A DNA stretch of 64,000 nt from Albula goreensis (Eukaryota; Chordata; Actinopteri; Albuliformes; Albulidae). Both the position numbers and the translations under genes were made by a program. Location: NCBI GenBank assembly GCA_022829145.1, contig CM040741.1, forward strand, positions 49,632,180 through 49,696,179, in the 5' to 3' direction. Under the pieces are notes generated by a model. It had not been told where the DNA came from. It saw only the letters and a program-made list of their open reading frames with translations, and searched no databases. How positions within the stretch are numbered: position 1 is the first letter of the stretch; each line of letters begins with the position of its first letter. This document shows positions 35,330 through 48,865 of the stretch, one piece after another.

Positions 35330-35570
35330 ACATGCGTTGTCCAGCAAACTCTCACTGTCAGTAGCGCAGATGGAGCAGCACAAACGGGTCAGACACTTGA
35401 GAATGGTTTTAGGCAGGCAGAATGTGCCAGGGTTCAGACAGATTCAGTCCACGGGAACCAATTTCACGGAGCCTTCATGGCACGGCAAGCAAGGCCTGGT
35501 TTTTATTACCGTTTTATGAATAATGGCGCACTGCCGACACGCACTGCTTTGAGTAAACAGAGGGGGTGAA
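35330..35570. promoter_or_regulatory. Candidate conserved non-coding element
   Basis: A complex, CpG-retaining block with Hox/Cdx-like TTTTATGA (35509-35519 area), TAATGGCGCAC and ACACGCACTGC motifs and no repeat content. Frames of about 60 codons on both strands have no domain. It stands out from the AT-rich flanks and from the long TG repeat that follows. Confidence 0.35.
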
Positions 35571-35677
35571 ATAATTTGATCATTACATGGAATAATGCAA
35601 CATGACTCTTTCGTATTGCTTTCATGCATGCTTTGTTAGCAATTCCATTAAACGCATTGATGGACAGAGCATTGTAA

Positions 35678-35785
<108 letters not shown>

Positions 35786-35789
35786 GTGG

Positions 35790-37680
35790 GGAAGGGGGGT
35801 CTGACCCATATACACATTTTCCATCCTTCTCTCTGACAGTATTGTTTTATTTTATGATATGAGCACCTGTTTTCTCTAAGGTGTGGATCTTGTTGTGTTA
35901 CTCTGATTTTGACTTCTTGGTGGATAAGCAGGGTCAGTTCTAGAATTATGGTTCCACAATCCAATCTTCAAATACACGGTTTGATTATGGGTTGAGGGAG
36001 AAGGTGCTGAAGCATGAAGGTGCATAGAAAAAACAGCAACACCTAAATTTGATATTAGGTGTTAGGCTGACTCAAATCCTGCCATGACCCTGTATCATTT
36101 ACAGTTTATGTTTTTGCCTCAAATTTGCGTTTGACCCTTTCAATTGTTATAACAATGGTATGAATGTTAAAAACCTGAGAGGGATTTCATTTGGACAGCT
36201 TCATCGGGATATGAAGGGGAAAAAACAATGCAAGTAATACAATACAAGAAAACTGAAATAAATGAGGCTAATACTAATACTGTATGAACAACAACAAAAA
36301 CAAAAAAAGTGACACTATGTCAATAATAACAAATCCTAGACCTGCAAACTGGGACTTTACAAAGCCCCATTAATGAGGTAAAATATAGAAGTTGCCATGG
36401 CAATCAAAGGCTGTTATCATTCCTGTGTACTATACTGGCTTGGAGCTGGCTAGGCTGCTGCAACTCTCCTGTGAGTTTGCTGGTGCTGTCCATGGTCCTA
36501 CAGTGCAAGAAACTGTTAAAACCTTCTTGACTTCACACTGCCACACTGTCATGACTACCACTCTGTCACCTACCAGTAGCCTGAGAATAGACTGGCCAAA
36601 CTAACTGACTGACATAATAAAAACTGGCTAATAACTTGCTACAGTGGCTATTAAGTGAAAAAATTGTGTAATGCCAGTCATTTTTGAATGTAATAGCATA
36701 TCTGGGATTGCTTGGCTCCACCAAAATCTTAAATTTAACCATTTTTATAACAATGTAAAACTAAAAAAAGAATGTAAAATAATGTAAAACAATTTAATAC
36801 ATACAGCACAAGGGATAAAATATTTCTTGACTGCAGTAATGAGAGCACCTATAGTCCATTACTTTGCACATGTAGGTATGGGTTGGTCCCTGCCAATCCA
36901 TAATTTTGTGGATAAAATGCCTGCCATCATAATTTTGGCCTCCTGTCTTTCTCACTAGCATAAATTGAAGTCACATTATTGAAAGGACGAAAGCCATCAT
37001 GTGGAGTTTTATTAGGAATGCACAGTATCCCAACCCCCACCATTTCCTGTCCCAGAGCTGAGCAAAGACTGCTGTCCAGTGAGGCATGTTTGATGCCTTG
37101 CATTCAGTGTTCCTCCAGTTTCTTTCCCATAAGGCCATGGGAATGGAAATAAGCACATCTCTCCCATTCAATTTCTACATGTTTGCCTTTCTGCTTCCTT
37201 TGGCCCTTTTCTCCAGTGTATGCTTCAGTGAAATCTGACATAATTTAATATTTAAGACAGAGAATTGAGAATGGTTGACACTCTTTATTTGCCCAGTTTA
37301 GTCGTAGCAACTGTAAGACTGCACAGCCACAACTGTGATGCTATAATTTGCCTTTCTCAGGCCCTGAGCTCTGAGTTAAAAATATAAAATTATTTCTGTT
37401 TCTTTATATCTGCTTCCTGTCCCTGTTTTCTTGTCTGACACCTGTGACCTGATGTCTGGACCGATAGCTTATAATGACATCCCTACTTGTCTAAATGCAT
37501 AGCTGGCCTCATTGTATGTGAAGGGATGTTTCCTTGTGTAACATATTTTTGGACTACTGATATTCCATCTCTTTTGTTTTCTGGTTGGTCTGCAGAACCT
37601 TTAGGGAGCAGGCAAAGAAAGATATTGGGGTGGGTGGTTTGAGGAATCCAGTGCACAAACAAGAGACCCTCCCAATCAAA
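35790..37680. other. AT-rich gene-free stretch
   Basis: No gene is supported. The segment 36365-36420 (CCATTAATGAGG, TTGCCATGGCAATC) is complex and could be a small conserved element; TTGCCATGGCAA at 36394-36405 is a perfect 12-bp palindrome. Confidence 0.4.
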
Positions 37681-37682
37681 TT

Positions 37683-37804
<122 letters not shown>

Positions 37805-37809
37805 GGTTT

Positions 37810-39775
37810 AGATACAAAGGGCAATATAGCATCAAATAAAAATCACTGCAGTGTTACAAGCTTTAACTGTCATCTCTGAGCTTCATGCTGTGGTTAGCAG
37901 GCTAACTATGAATAGCAAGGTAAGGTTATAAGACTAAAAGTCCTGTAAAAAGGACTGTGCCCTGAGACACATACACTTTGGCTTTGTGCTCAGTCCTTCC
38001 TTATCTTTAATTTTATTGTTTGTCTCTTTTTTCACATCAGAACTGGGCAATGATATGTGTCTTGTTATGAACCCTCCCCCACAGTCTGAACAAGGAAACA
38101 CAGATTCAATATGTGTTCAGTTCATGAACGTTCAGGCTGGAGGCTGGCCAGGCAAGGTCTCTTGGGAGCGATGAGGCTTATTAGTTTTACTGGCTTAACC
38201 CCTATTTTTCCCCAGCAAGGCTCAGTCAATGGCTAGCTTGACAAAATGGACCTTTGGCTAAAGTCTGTAACAGATAGTTCAAATATTTATTAAGACCAAA
38301 TGACAGATTAGGTGTCAGAACTGGAAAGACACATCCAGGGAATATGCTCACTAGTTCAACTGAGGAACATAATTAATCATCTGTTTTTGATGGAATGACA
38401 GCCCAAAATATAATGTTTTTATTATGACAAGGCAATATTGGTATTCTGGTGTAGTATCTCAAATCATTTCAGAGTGAAGACATATTCAACTTGTTAATGT
38501 TCTTTTTTTCTGTCTTTGACATAGTTTGGAAGTGCTTCCAAAGGGCACAGGGAGAAAATCGCTGACATTAGGATAATAAACAATCTGTCAGGCAGGCTGA
38601 TAGACAAGCACCAAGTGGAAAAACACCACCAAGCATGCTGGCAAGGATCTAAAGAAAGTGATGACACAGGACATTTTATATAAAAACGGTAAGAAATGTT
38701 CCTGAAAATAACTTTATTTCTCTCATATAAAAGTATTATTTGGTAATTTAATATTTTGTTGTGTGCAATAACACATATGTGGGCTCAGCAGGAGACAGGG
38801 AGGAAGGTTTATCATTCTGTATTATATATGTCAATAGTATTACAATTGCTTTTTTTAAATTGCCTACACAACTGAGATGTAAAAAATACATGTTAACATG
38901 TAAATCAATGCTTCAGGAGGCTTTGTTTTACTTTATTAGTTCAAGCCAGGTTTATCTGTCCCAGGTATTTTTTAATTTTTTTATTTTAACCTGACAATTA
39001 TTCATGAAAGAATTAGACTTGGATGTTGAAGACATTGTACTTATTCCTAAAAGTTTGTCTAACTTTTCCTACAATAACTAAAATGTGCAAAAGCGAGTGA
39101 AACAAAATTTAAATCAAAGAAAAAAAAGGAAAAAAAATGCAAATATTAAATGTGGATGATGGTCGAATACTGAATTTAGCTAATGCAGGATTGTCAATAC
39201 AATGTATTTTCAGGATCGATCTCCATGTCTCATCTCTCCCTCTGACCTCTGATTCCACCCTGCCAAGCCCAGAGGGCCACTTACCTGTGATCACATCTGG
39301 AAGGAATATCTCTGAGGTAGTTGCTTCTTTTTTCTCTACATTTACCCATAACTAATGGACAGAGAGCTCGAGCCTGACCCTAGCAATTACTCATATATTG
39401 CTAATAAACTTTGTATTGGTAAGGCATGTAATTGGTAGTATTTGCCATGCAAGTGAGTCCATATCTTGTCCTGAAACAGGGATTAGAAGGTGAAGGAAAC
39501 ATCTCAATAATTGACTATGTCTCCCAAGATCAAAAATGCAATGGTTTCCTTTGAAATGAACAGATCAAAAAACAGCCAATGCAATTCATTCTTAGAGAGG
39601 AGTGTCTGCTTTATATTACTGAATGAAGGCTAGACAGCATTAGCAAAGAGGGAATTTGCTAATCTTAAAATATTAATCACAGGTTCAGGTTTTTTCCCAT
39701 TTGTATAAAATCCAGTAATAAGTAAAATAAGCCTCAGTATTGTGTTTTAATATTCTTGTGTATTTAATATTGCTG
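37810..39775. other. AT-rich stretch with one possible conserved segment
   Basis: No gene is supported. The part at 38520-38665 (AAAATCGCTGACATTAGG, GATAATAAACAATCTGTC) is complex and motif-rich and may be a conserved element. The rest is AT-rich with A/T runs near 38960 and 39118. Confidence 0.4.
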
Positions 39776-39784
39776 TCTCGTGGA

Positions 39785-40135
39785 GCACAGAGAGGCACAG
39801 AAAGCTGGGGGAGGGGAAACAGAGGGCGCTCGAAGAAAAACGACATGGGTAACTTGATTACGCCAGCAGCTTTGGCATTGTTTATTGATATGCATCACTT
39901 TCTAATGGATCAAAATAAATAATGTATCGAATTTGTGACAATATGAAGCGGTTGCGGGCCGGCGGGCCGGTGGATTTATGGTCAGCGCGTGCCCCGTGCA
40001 GAAGCCCCCTGCTGCTATTAGCTGTAAATTAATAACTGCGCAGTAACGGCAGGAAAATTTATGACACTAAAGAAAGTGGTTTGTCAAAGTGCCCCATGAT
40101 TGTGGCTGTCTGAAATAGCCAGGGAAACGGACATG
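39785..40135. promoter_or_regulatory. Candidate conserved non-coding element with GC-rich core
   Basis: One of the best enhancer-like blocks in the window. A GC-rich core (GGGCCGGCGGGCCGG, 39957-39971) is flanked by AT-rich but complex segments with homeodomain and SOX-type motifs (CATTGTTTATTGATATGC, TTAGCTGTAAATTAATAAC, AAAATTTATGAC). It has no microsatellite, transposon end or known protein domain; a plus-strand frame of 60 codons overlaps its left part by chance. Confidence 0.42.
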
Positions 40136-40139
40136 GTAT

Positions 40140-41690
40140 GCTAAATAAGACAGCCCCTGTCTTCCTTTCCTTCCATGAGACAAAAACACACTGTATTTAC
40201 ACCTTTCATTTCGGACAAGCTTAACAAGAGCTTATTTCAACTGCACCTGGAAGAAAAAAAGCTGTTACAAGCAGTCAAGCTTCACTAGGCACATTTAGAG
40301 AGAAAAGAGATGCCAAGGACTCATTGCATTGTCATTCAGAGTACAAAGTGGCAGGTGTGTTGGTGGGGGGTGGAGGTGTCCAATTAGCTTTTTTCAGCTA
40401 TTTAAAAACAGGGTCAGATTGATGTGTCTAGTAAAAGGGAAAAAGGCTTATATTCACTTGGTATTCCAAGAAAACGAACATTTTCAGAGTATCTTTTGTG
40501 CTTTCCCATGCGTGAGTGAGAGGAAATATTAAAGTCATGTATGAATTGCATTAAACAGTGATCTTTGCCTCTGGCAGATGTTATGTCAGACCATAGCTAG
40601 GTGCATAGTCCAATGTAACAGTGTGGAGAAGGTATAAATTAATGGCCGGAAACTGATACGTGTTTGGGATCCAAGGATGTGATTGGAAATACTGTGCTCT
40701 GCTGAGGAAGATAGAAAGCATTTCATAAAAGTCTGACTTTTTTGTGGCTGAAAGGCGGGCTGTTGGACATGGGGGCTCAGCACTCAGTTGAGAAGCCAGC
40801 GAGGGCCAGCTGTGCCCCACACAATGCGTCAATGCCCTGTGGTATGCTCTATTAACACAGTTTAATTAAAGCGTCCTGCTATGGTGGTTAGCGAGAGCAC
40901 CTGCAGGTGAGGGGGCGGAGCCACTGGACAGTACACTTGGATATGAGGAGGGTTTCTTCTCTGGACAGAGTCAGTGGAATCATTACAGGCACTCATTATA
41001 CATGTATAATCAATTGCTCTGCTCCTAGTTAGTATACAATACTGCTTAATTATCAAAATACCAAAACACTTCCCTTTAAATATGTTTTATTTTTTGTGTG
41101 TGATGTAGCCCTAACAGTTAAAATTAGCTAGCCAACTTTTGTGAGTTTAATTACGAAAACAATAAAATTCACCATTTCACAATTCAAAATTTTAGTATTG
41201 ATTTGTGTAAGTTAAGTAGGCAGCTCGTTAGCTTCACCTCACCATTGGCTCCAAATCTGAATCTCACACCTACAATTTTGTTGTGGTATGATAAAACAAA
41301 GTTCAATCATAATTGCCCCAAGGTATAGTTCTTGCAACTATTGGTAAAGAATACTATTAGGGGAAATTAACAAGCTAGACACGTAGCTGACATCTGTCAG
41401 TTATTGCTTAATTGTTGTAGACACAAGACAAGAGTAGCTTGCTTACAGATAAGATGATAAAAGTTACAGAAATCAAAAGAAAAAAAATAATTTATATTTC
41501 ATGAGATTTTTAGGAATCTTAAACTTTCAGTAATGTGAACCACCACTACCCTTAAGGCCTTTGATTACTGAGCTTCTAGTGCATTAGTCTCTCATGCTTA
41601 GAAAAATGTGGTAGTTACTTTGCCTCCAAAACATCATGAACTATACATTTGCTCAGGGAGGGCTAAGTGGGCTAGACGTGAACATGAACA
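40140..41690. other. AT-rich gene-free stretch
   Basis: No gene is supported. Minus-strand frames at 40581-40832 and 40862-41056 have no domain. A GC-rich patch lies near 40905-40925 (GGTGAGGGGGCGGAGCC). Confidence 0.45.
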
Positions 41691-41696
41691 CACGTG

Positions 41697-41698
<2 letters not shown>

Positions 41699-41755
<57 letters not shown>
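41699..41755. repeat. (CA)n microsatellite
   Basis: CA repeat of about 28 units, preceded by two ACACGTGAAC-like units that contain the E-box CACGTG. Confidence 0.97.
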
Positions 41756-41759
<4 letters not shown>

Positions 41760-41760
<1 letters not shown>

Positions 41761-43415
41761 GACACAACTGGAATCAAGTCATGCCATTGAGATCATAGGT
41801 CAGACTACACTCAAGGAGGATAAAAGCTTTTGAGTTTTGAGCAATTAACAATTCTCCTTTGACAATTTATTTCACAAGTCACTTTTCCATGATTACCAAA
41901 ACTTAATGAAAATTTTGCCTGCTTGAAAATATAAATAATATAAAACTAGCACGTATTTGTGTGTCAAAGTTGAGAACAAATGTTTCATTCCAGGACTTGT
42001 TTTTCCTCACTTTCAGGATCAGCACATCACCAAATGAGCCCTTCATCACTAAAAGGAATGCATGGTCCTTGTGGATGCGTAGGATTCTGAACAACAACCG
42101 ATTAAAATCATCTGTTAAGAGTCTTAGCAGTCTTACCTGGGAGCACAACACCTCAGCTTTGCCAAATCAGAATGAGCAAAAACTAAAAACAAGAGACAAC
42201 TTTATGACCATGGCAAAGTTATAACAGGTATTTCTTGGCTAAAATGCCAGTGTGACATTTTCATATCTATTACCTATTGAAATAAAAATGACACTGTCAG
42301 AATAGTTTTGGTCAATGAGGGTTAGCCACTAAATATTTAAATCTTCTCTGAACCACTGGAGATAGAATGGCCATCACAGTGTAGCGGTATACACATTTTT
42401 GCAGCTGTGACCTTACATCCTGACCTCCGAGAAGTGCATTAATTAGTACATGTATTGAAACTGAGACACATAGTTGCATGTATTTAATGATTTTGCATTT
42501 TAAAACTATATTTTTAAAACATTTTCAAAATTGGGAATGCTCCATTGTCTTCATAGACCTATCTCACTGCTACAAAATCCTGCATGTTTACCTGGTTATT
42601 ACCTCCACTTGCCTCAGATTTCGCTGAAATATTGCTACGCTTCTATAATAGCTAGGCATTCAGGAACATTCAGATAAAATGTTTTCGCTCAGATTTGTAA
42701 GATGAATGCTGATTTCCTTACACATGAGTTCTTAAATTCCTCTCCAGGTTCCCACTCTGAAACACCAGCTCAAGACTCCATTTAAAGATTAACCAGTTTC
42801 CAGGACATGCCAAACCCATGACAGACAACCTATAATTGATTTACCATGGAAAATGCCAAGCCATAGTTTACAGGGCCTGGTGGCAGGAATTGACCCAATG
42901 GTTGTGAGCATTTCACTCAGTGCTAAAGTGCAGTTGCATTGCATTGCTATTGAAAAGAGACACAGTAAAAATGAGCAACAGATGCATGTGGCAGTAACAT
43001 TAACAATATGTCTGATTGGTAACTTTAAATCTGTGTCATTGATTAGCTACAATCTTTTTGACTATTTCACTGTCAGCTCCTCTTTGCTTCTGGTAATTTT
43101 GTACAGCTACACAGACATGCAGTGCATGCAGTTATGTTAGCGGATGCAAAGGGCTCTCTTGTGGGACTGTGAAGATTTAATCTCATTAAGTGGTCCATAT
43201 ATAATCACTCTGGCATGCCTTCAAACAACTTCTGTCTTTAATCATGTGGCCAAAGTGAAAACTAAAAATAATCACTTGCCTTTAGAAACTATAGAAACCA
43301 GGGATAGTGAAATCAAATCACTACCTGCAAAAATGAAGGATTCCTCTTAAGTTGTTAAAGGTTTAGCAATGCAAGAAGGAACTACAACTCTCTATTCTGT
43401 TATTGGTTGAGCCCA
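41760..43415. other. AT-rich gene-free stretch
   Basis: Several 60-95 codon frames (for example 41903-42151 minus, 42853-43140 plus) have no recognisable domain. No terminal repeats or tandem arrays were seen. Confidence 0.45.
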
Positions 43416-43417
43416 GA

Positions 43418-43449
43418 CAAGAATTTATAATTCTTGTATTATAAATTCT
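43418..43449. repeat. Two overlapping alternative hairpins
   Basis: CAAGAATT/AATTCTTG (43418-43425 and 43429-43436, 3-base loop) overlaps AGAATTTATAA/TTATAAATTCT (43420-43430 and 43439-43449, 8-base loop). Both are perfect and they share bases, so only one can form at a time. Confidence 0.9.
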
Positions 43450-43499
43450 TTAATCACCATTTTGTTGAGACGGGCTCACTGTTTAAACAGACTAAAGAT

Positions 43500-45039
43500 C
43501 AAGATCACTGCCACATCAAGATGTCAGAGAACTACTTTTCTTCCAGTTAACGTTTAGACTGTGAGGAAGGAAAAGCCTTAAACTCAATTGACACCATGCA
43601 AAAACCCCTGTCCCAGATGATTTGAATCCTTGCCACTTGAAACTGACTGCTGTTGTCATTGCTCTCCCACTGAGCCTTTGTTTAACCTCACCTTAGAACC
43701 CAACCAAGTTCCCAAGCTCTGGGAATCAGAATTTGCTTTTCATCTCTGCTAAAAAGGTTTCCCCTCCAAAATTATCCACTGTTGGCCAGTATCAAACATC
43801 TCAGTATTGGCTGAATTTTAGCTGTGAGCAGCAGCTCTACAGCTCGCTCTGTCAGTTGGTTGGTTGGTTGGTTGATCAGTCGGTCCCTACCCTTTGGCGA
43901 CCACAGTTTTTGCCCTCGGAGGCTGAAATTTGGCATGGGGGTCAAGTGTGTGTGTGTAAAGATGTCTGTTTCTGTTCATGCCAATTGGCTAAAATTGGCA
44001 TGGCAGTGGGAGTGGCCTAGTCATAGCTATTGCAAATTAGTGCTTGTTAAAAGCATTTGTCAATAAGCAGCTAATACTCCATCTGCAGGAAAGTTGTATC
44101 TTCAATGGAATATAATCAGGGATGGATGGAAATGATTTAAAATGGTTTGTGGATTCATTGTAAACTTACTGTCAGTGTCCACCAGCTGATGCATTTAAAT
44201 CATACACACTGGAACACGCTCATGTGTTCCTCAAGGCTGTGCCATTCGTTATTTGCATTCACAAGACATTGAAATTGCCATTGTACATCTTTATGCTGAT
44301 GGCATCTTTATTTAATGTACAGGTTGGTGTTTTTTTCAATGGCTTTTAATAATGTGTAGCCTCCCTTCTGTGCTATTTATCTTGAAAGGTTTTTTTGTAA
44401 ACGCCACTGACACAAAGTTCATGACATTTTCTAACCACAAGCACCCAGAAAAACTTATTAGAATCACATTATCACATTAACACTCCTACTGTCTTATATA
44501 GGTGGAGCAGGGAACTTAACTATTTACTGTGTCACTGTAGAGTGGAGTTAATCTGGCACAGTACATTTACATTCCCAAAACCCTTTACTGGAATGATGTG
44601 GTACTGACACTGATGGATTGTTTAGGTGTGCACATTTGTTTGAGCCCTGGATTACTGGTGCTTGGGAATGACTCAAATAGTATTCTCAGTAGACCAAAAA
44701 GACACATTAACTGGTGGACTTGCCAACGATGTTGTCTCAAAGAGGCCCTTTTATCATGATGGATCTGGATTGATGAGAAGTGAGGCTACACTACTCATAT
44801 TGAGAAACTGGTAAGAAGCTCAAGTTTAGAATTGACTTGTATTATTGTTCGACTGTAACTTCTTAAGCAGAAAAGAATGTGGTGCACTTTTCTCTCTGTG
44901 TTCTCTCTGGGGACATTTTCTATATGCAGGCATCTGACACAATGTATCATTCTTTTTAAACTGCATACATTTACAACCCAGCTCTTGGAATTATTTTACA
45001 AATAACAAAAACAACAGCAGTAGCAACAACAGCAGGAGC

Positions 45040-45076
<37 letters not shown>

Positions 45077-45640
45077 CTTTGAAGCGGACATTCTTGGCCT
45101 CCAAGCATGGATGGACTCACAGTCTGATCTGTAAAGCTGTTTTTTTACACAGACATTTTTAAACTGCGTCCTTATCTTTGCTCCCTTCCACCAAACACTG
45201 GAACACACATACAAACAAACTTTGGTCTCCATCTTACCAGCTTTTAATAGTGCCAAATATTTGAACAGAAAATGGCAAAAGGTCTTTCAGTTTTTCCGCT
45301 GCCTGATCAGAACACTCTCCAATCCAAAGCAATTTAAAGGTGACTGGTTTTATTTCCATTGAGGAATTCAAATAGCTTGTTTATGGCCATGTGACTGACC
45401 ATTTTGATTGCTTCATCTCAGCGCTGTGATTGTTTCAACTAATTCATCTGGTCATTATTTTATGCTTCTGTGTTTTAATGTGTGTAAAGTGATGTGTGTT
45501 ATGCATTTCTATTTATCGCATGATGACTGCATGCTTTTTCCCCTGAGGTAAAGGTGATTTTTGCTACCAGTATAAAATAAGTCCTCTCTTGGAAAAAATG
45601 TTTTTCAATGATGCCATCCTGGATAAATAAATAAGTCAGT
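43500..45640 (+). mobile_element. 5'-truncated, decayed CR1/L2-like LINE with reverse transcriptase remnants
   Basis: Translated pieces follow the order of a fish non-LTR reverse transcriptase. PDDLNPCHLKL (from about 43613) matches the usual GPDNLDP-type block; PKLWESEF and PVSNISVLAEF follow near 43710-43820. VPQG lies at 44225 and YADG at 44292-44303, the catalytic-motif position normally YADD. WIDEK, HIEKLV and FLSV occur at about 44760-44910. Stops and frameshifts separate the pieces, so it is dead. The 3' part has a (CAA)n tract and ends near CTGGATAAATAAATAAG, as many fish LINEs of this group do. The 5' end is missing and family level is uncertain. Confidence 0.75.
45005..45076. repeat. 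(CAA)n microsatellite inside the LINE
   Basis: Imperfect then pure CAA/ACA trinucleotide repeat. The poly-Cys minus-strand frame is a repeat product. It interrupts the C-terminal coding remnant of the LINE, so it is probably a later expansion. Confidence 0.95.
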
Positions 45641-45644
45641 TGAA

Positions 45645-47575
45645 TTTAAACCCTCTTGGATGACAAGTCATTGAGACAGCTACTTTATCAACCTGGGTCT
45701 CTTTAAGGGCATTTGATATTTAATCGAACAAGGCTTAAATGTATTAATTCAATGAATCCAACATTAGCATTACATAGATCAGCCTTATGCTGAAGAAGTG
45801 TTAAAATCCTTGTATTGCGTAAGATAAGCTATGTACTGTAGCATGAGCCATACAAGCTGCTTTAAAGACAGTTTGTTTCAAATGTTCATTCATTGTTGAT
45901 TGATACAAATAAACAACCTGAAGTAATTACATCCACATTTATTAATGTAAATATTGTATGTAAAAGAATGTAAAGCTTGTATGTGTAACAAACACAGATT
46001 GTAACAGATACAGTTGTATAAGGTAAACTGATAGGTTCACTGGCACAAACTGTTGTTTGTTGTTTTCTTTATTTCGACACATGCAAACACATTTCACACC
46101 AGTAATGCTGCAAAAGGCAATTTAAACAGTGTACTTGTAAAGTGCAAAAATATAATTAATGACACTACAACCATGATGTTCCTCAGAATTATACACATCA
46201 AGATGGATTTAACATTCTGGAGAAGTCTGACCAAAACACATTCATCACAAAAAGGCAAATTTATTAATATTCATTTACCAATCAGACACAACCCATGGTG
46301 CTGATGGCTCATGAATATCAATTGTTTGTATTTTTTTAATATATAAAAATAATGTCTTCTGCTGGTCAGAAAATAATTTTTAAGATTTTATTAAAACTCT
46401 TGTTTTAATGAAATTCTATTGTTCAGTGTTACTGTTCGCTGTGCAGATGTCTGTACAGGCATAGTCCTTTTGTATTTGTTACTTTAGATATGAAGCATGT
46501 TTATTCATAAAAATGCATGCATGGAAATTTCAGCCAACACAATTCTTTATATGAGAATGTGACTAATGAAGAGACACTAGAGGGAGGAAAGGCACATCTT
46601 ATCCTGACAACAGTGAAAGTGATTACAATGGTGTTTTAGATAACATGGTGGGCTGGAGTGGAACGGTCCTTTACATTTCAAAATTGGCTCATAGCTTTTA
46701 CCATCACCTTAGTTTCTACATGGTAAGTTAGCAATCAACTGACCTCAATGTGTATACTGTTACACTTAGCATTGCAAACCTAAAATCGTAGACATACCAA
46801 TTAAATAAATCATCTTGTAGGTGATATGATTAGCTGGCTCTGCATCCCTTCCATTTTGGAAACAGAGATATTAGACTTTACGCATACAAATACACGTACA
46901 CATTCACACAGATAAAAAGAAATACACATACATTCACACACAATATACACTTGCAAATGTACGTTTAAAAATAGTCAACCTTTTTTCACTGAAAACTATG
47001 ACTGAACTAACATTAAATTAGACTTGAAACTCTCTGTTTAGTCAAATCATACGCATCCTCACCTTGCAAGAAATAAGTGAGTAAGCAACATTTTCAGTAC
47101 ACTGTATTTTTCCTCCAACTCATTCCTAGTGACCTTCCCTGTTGCACACTGACCAAATGAAAAAAAGTTACAGATAACTAAAACCGTTCATTTTAGCTAC
47201 ATCAAAGATTCACAAGCCTTTGAAGAACAAATGTTTTGTGTTGTTGATTACCTCAATTTCTGCACATGATATAGCAAAATTATTCCCATGGGTACCTTTT
47301 GATTATCTGAGTGTAAAGACTGAAGATGAAATTGACCTAGAGGGTCAGATGATGTTGCATGTCTTTATTCATTTAGCAGTCCATCCACACCTTCCATGTA
47401 TTGTATATTCAAGTACAAGCACACCTGATTAAACCTGTCAACTAAAAAGCAGACTAAATAAGTGGGTTGGTTGTGATATAAATTGTATACAAAATGATGA
47501 AGCATGCATGTCATTTGTATATTCTGACCAACTTTAGCTAATACTTGCTTTAGACAGAAGATCTGATCACACTTA
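45645..47575. other. AT-rich gene-free stretch
   Basis: No recognisable gene or element. A loose set of ACACATACA-type words lies at 46885-46945. Confidence 0.5.
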
Positions 47576-47578
47576 TCG

Positions 47579-47579
<1 letters not shown>

Positions 47580-47641
<62 letters not shown>
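47580..47641. repeat. (CA)n microsatellite
   Basis: Uninterrupted CA repeat of about 31 units. The minus-strand frames of 119 and 76 codons are built around it. Confidence 0.98.
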
Positions 47642-47644
<3 letters not shown>

Positions 47645-47645
<1 letters not shown>

Positions 47646-48825
47646 ATTGGTCCTCACTAACATAATAGCTGGTACACTTTCTTTCACACAGCAGACTGAT
47701 TCTAGAGTCCGTGAAGATAAGCACATTATCACTGTTAGCACTAAGGCCAGGTAAGTGTTCACTCTCCTGTTCTGTTGCATATAAAGTATGTAGAAATTAG
47801 ATGATCTGGGGTCAGTTTTTTGGCTATTGGGACCTGCTCTAGTCGAAGATTCATTTGTGTGCTCTCAAATTCAGCAAAATCTCTTTCTTAGCCTGTATAT
47901 CATTCTGAAACACCCTTGTTCCCCCTATCCTTCCCTTTTGTTTGCACTGTCAACAAAACCCTTGGAGATTTGTTGGCAGACACACAAATCAAAAAATTTT
48001 CATGTCATGCTCATTTTGTAGGGTCACACTTTCCCCTTAAAAATACGTTTATTTTCATCATCACAAATTTGGCTCTCTCACCATAAATTAAGTATGATGC
48101 AATTGAGTGCTGTAAAACAAGCCAAAAACACACAGAGTCTTGCCCACAAGCTAGAAACTGTGTGCATGGCATGTTTTATAAGCATTAAGGTAGACAAGAC
48201 TTGACAGCCCATGAATCTAATAATAACAAATAGCTACATAAAAGATTTGGAACTTGCTCGAGTTGTATGCTGTATATGCACCTCCACAAACTGCTGGCTG
48301 GATTCAGTCACAACTGACAAACTGTATTTGAGAAAGTGCCAATCAGCAAATTAAAAAATAGGCTTCACTGATCATTTTGCCACTGTCCAATACCCCTTTC
48401 AATTATTCAATTCTGAGAATCTCCCCCATAGGAAGGTGTGGAGGGCTGTGCTTTTGCCATTGTGCCATAGGTTCAGACCAATTAAAGAGGTATTAATAAA
48501 GAGCTAAAGAGAGTAACATACTGAGATTTTTGTGACTAACACAAAAAGAGTAAAATATTGCTGTTATGTCTTTGTTAGTCTTAAGAATACAGCATGTATC
48601 AAAACATTATGTCAATTCTTGCATAACACATTATGTGTCGTACTTGTTAATTTTGTTCCCTATTAAACATTTGTGACTCTCCCATGAGTCATTAGCAATT
48701 TCATGTAGATTTGAACGAGTAAAGAGAAGGATATTAGCAGCAGTATTGAGGCTCATTTCCTGTTGGGTCATAATAATAGACCCTATAAGTCATACTGACA
48801 TATACTGCAGAACTTTATGTAATTA
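47645..48825. other. AT-rich gene-free stretch
   Basis: Nothing recognisable was seen. The 64-codon frame at 47827-48021 is unsupported. Confidence 0.5.
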
Positions 48826-48832
48826 GGGCTTA

Positions 48833-48833
48833 T

Positions 48834-48865
<32 letters not shown>

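Noticed and set aside
39311-39330. let-7-like TGAGGTAGTTG word
   Set aside because: Only the first nine to ten bases resemble the microRNA, and no complementary hairpin arm is present nearby.
44996-45256. Poly-cysteine minus-strand frame
   Set aside because: Produced by the (CAA)n repeat within the LINE remnant.
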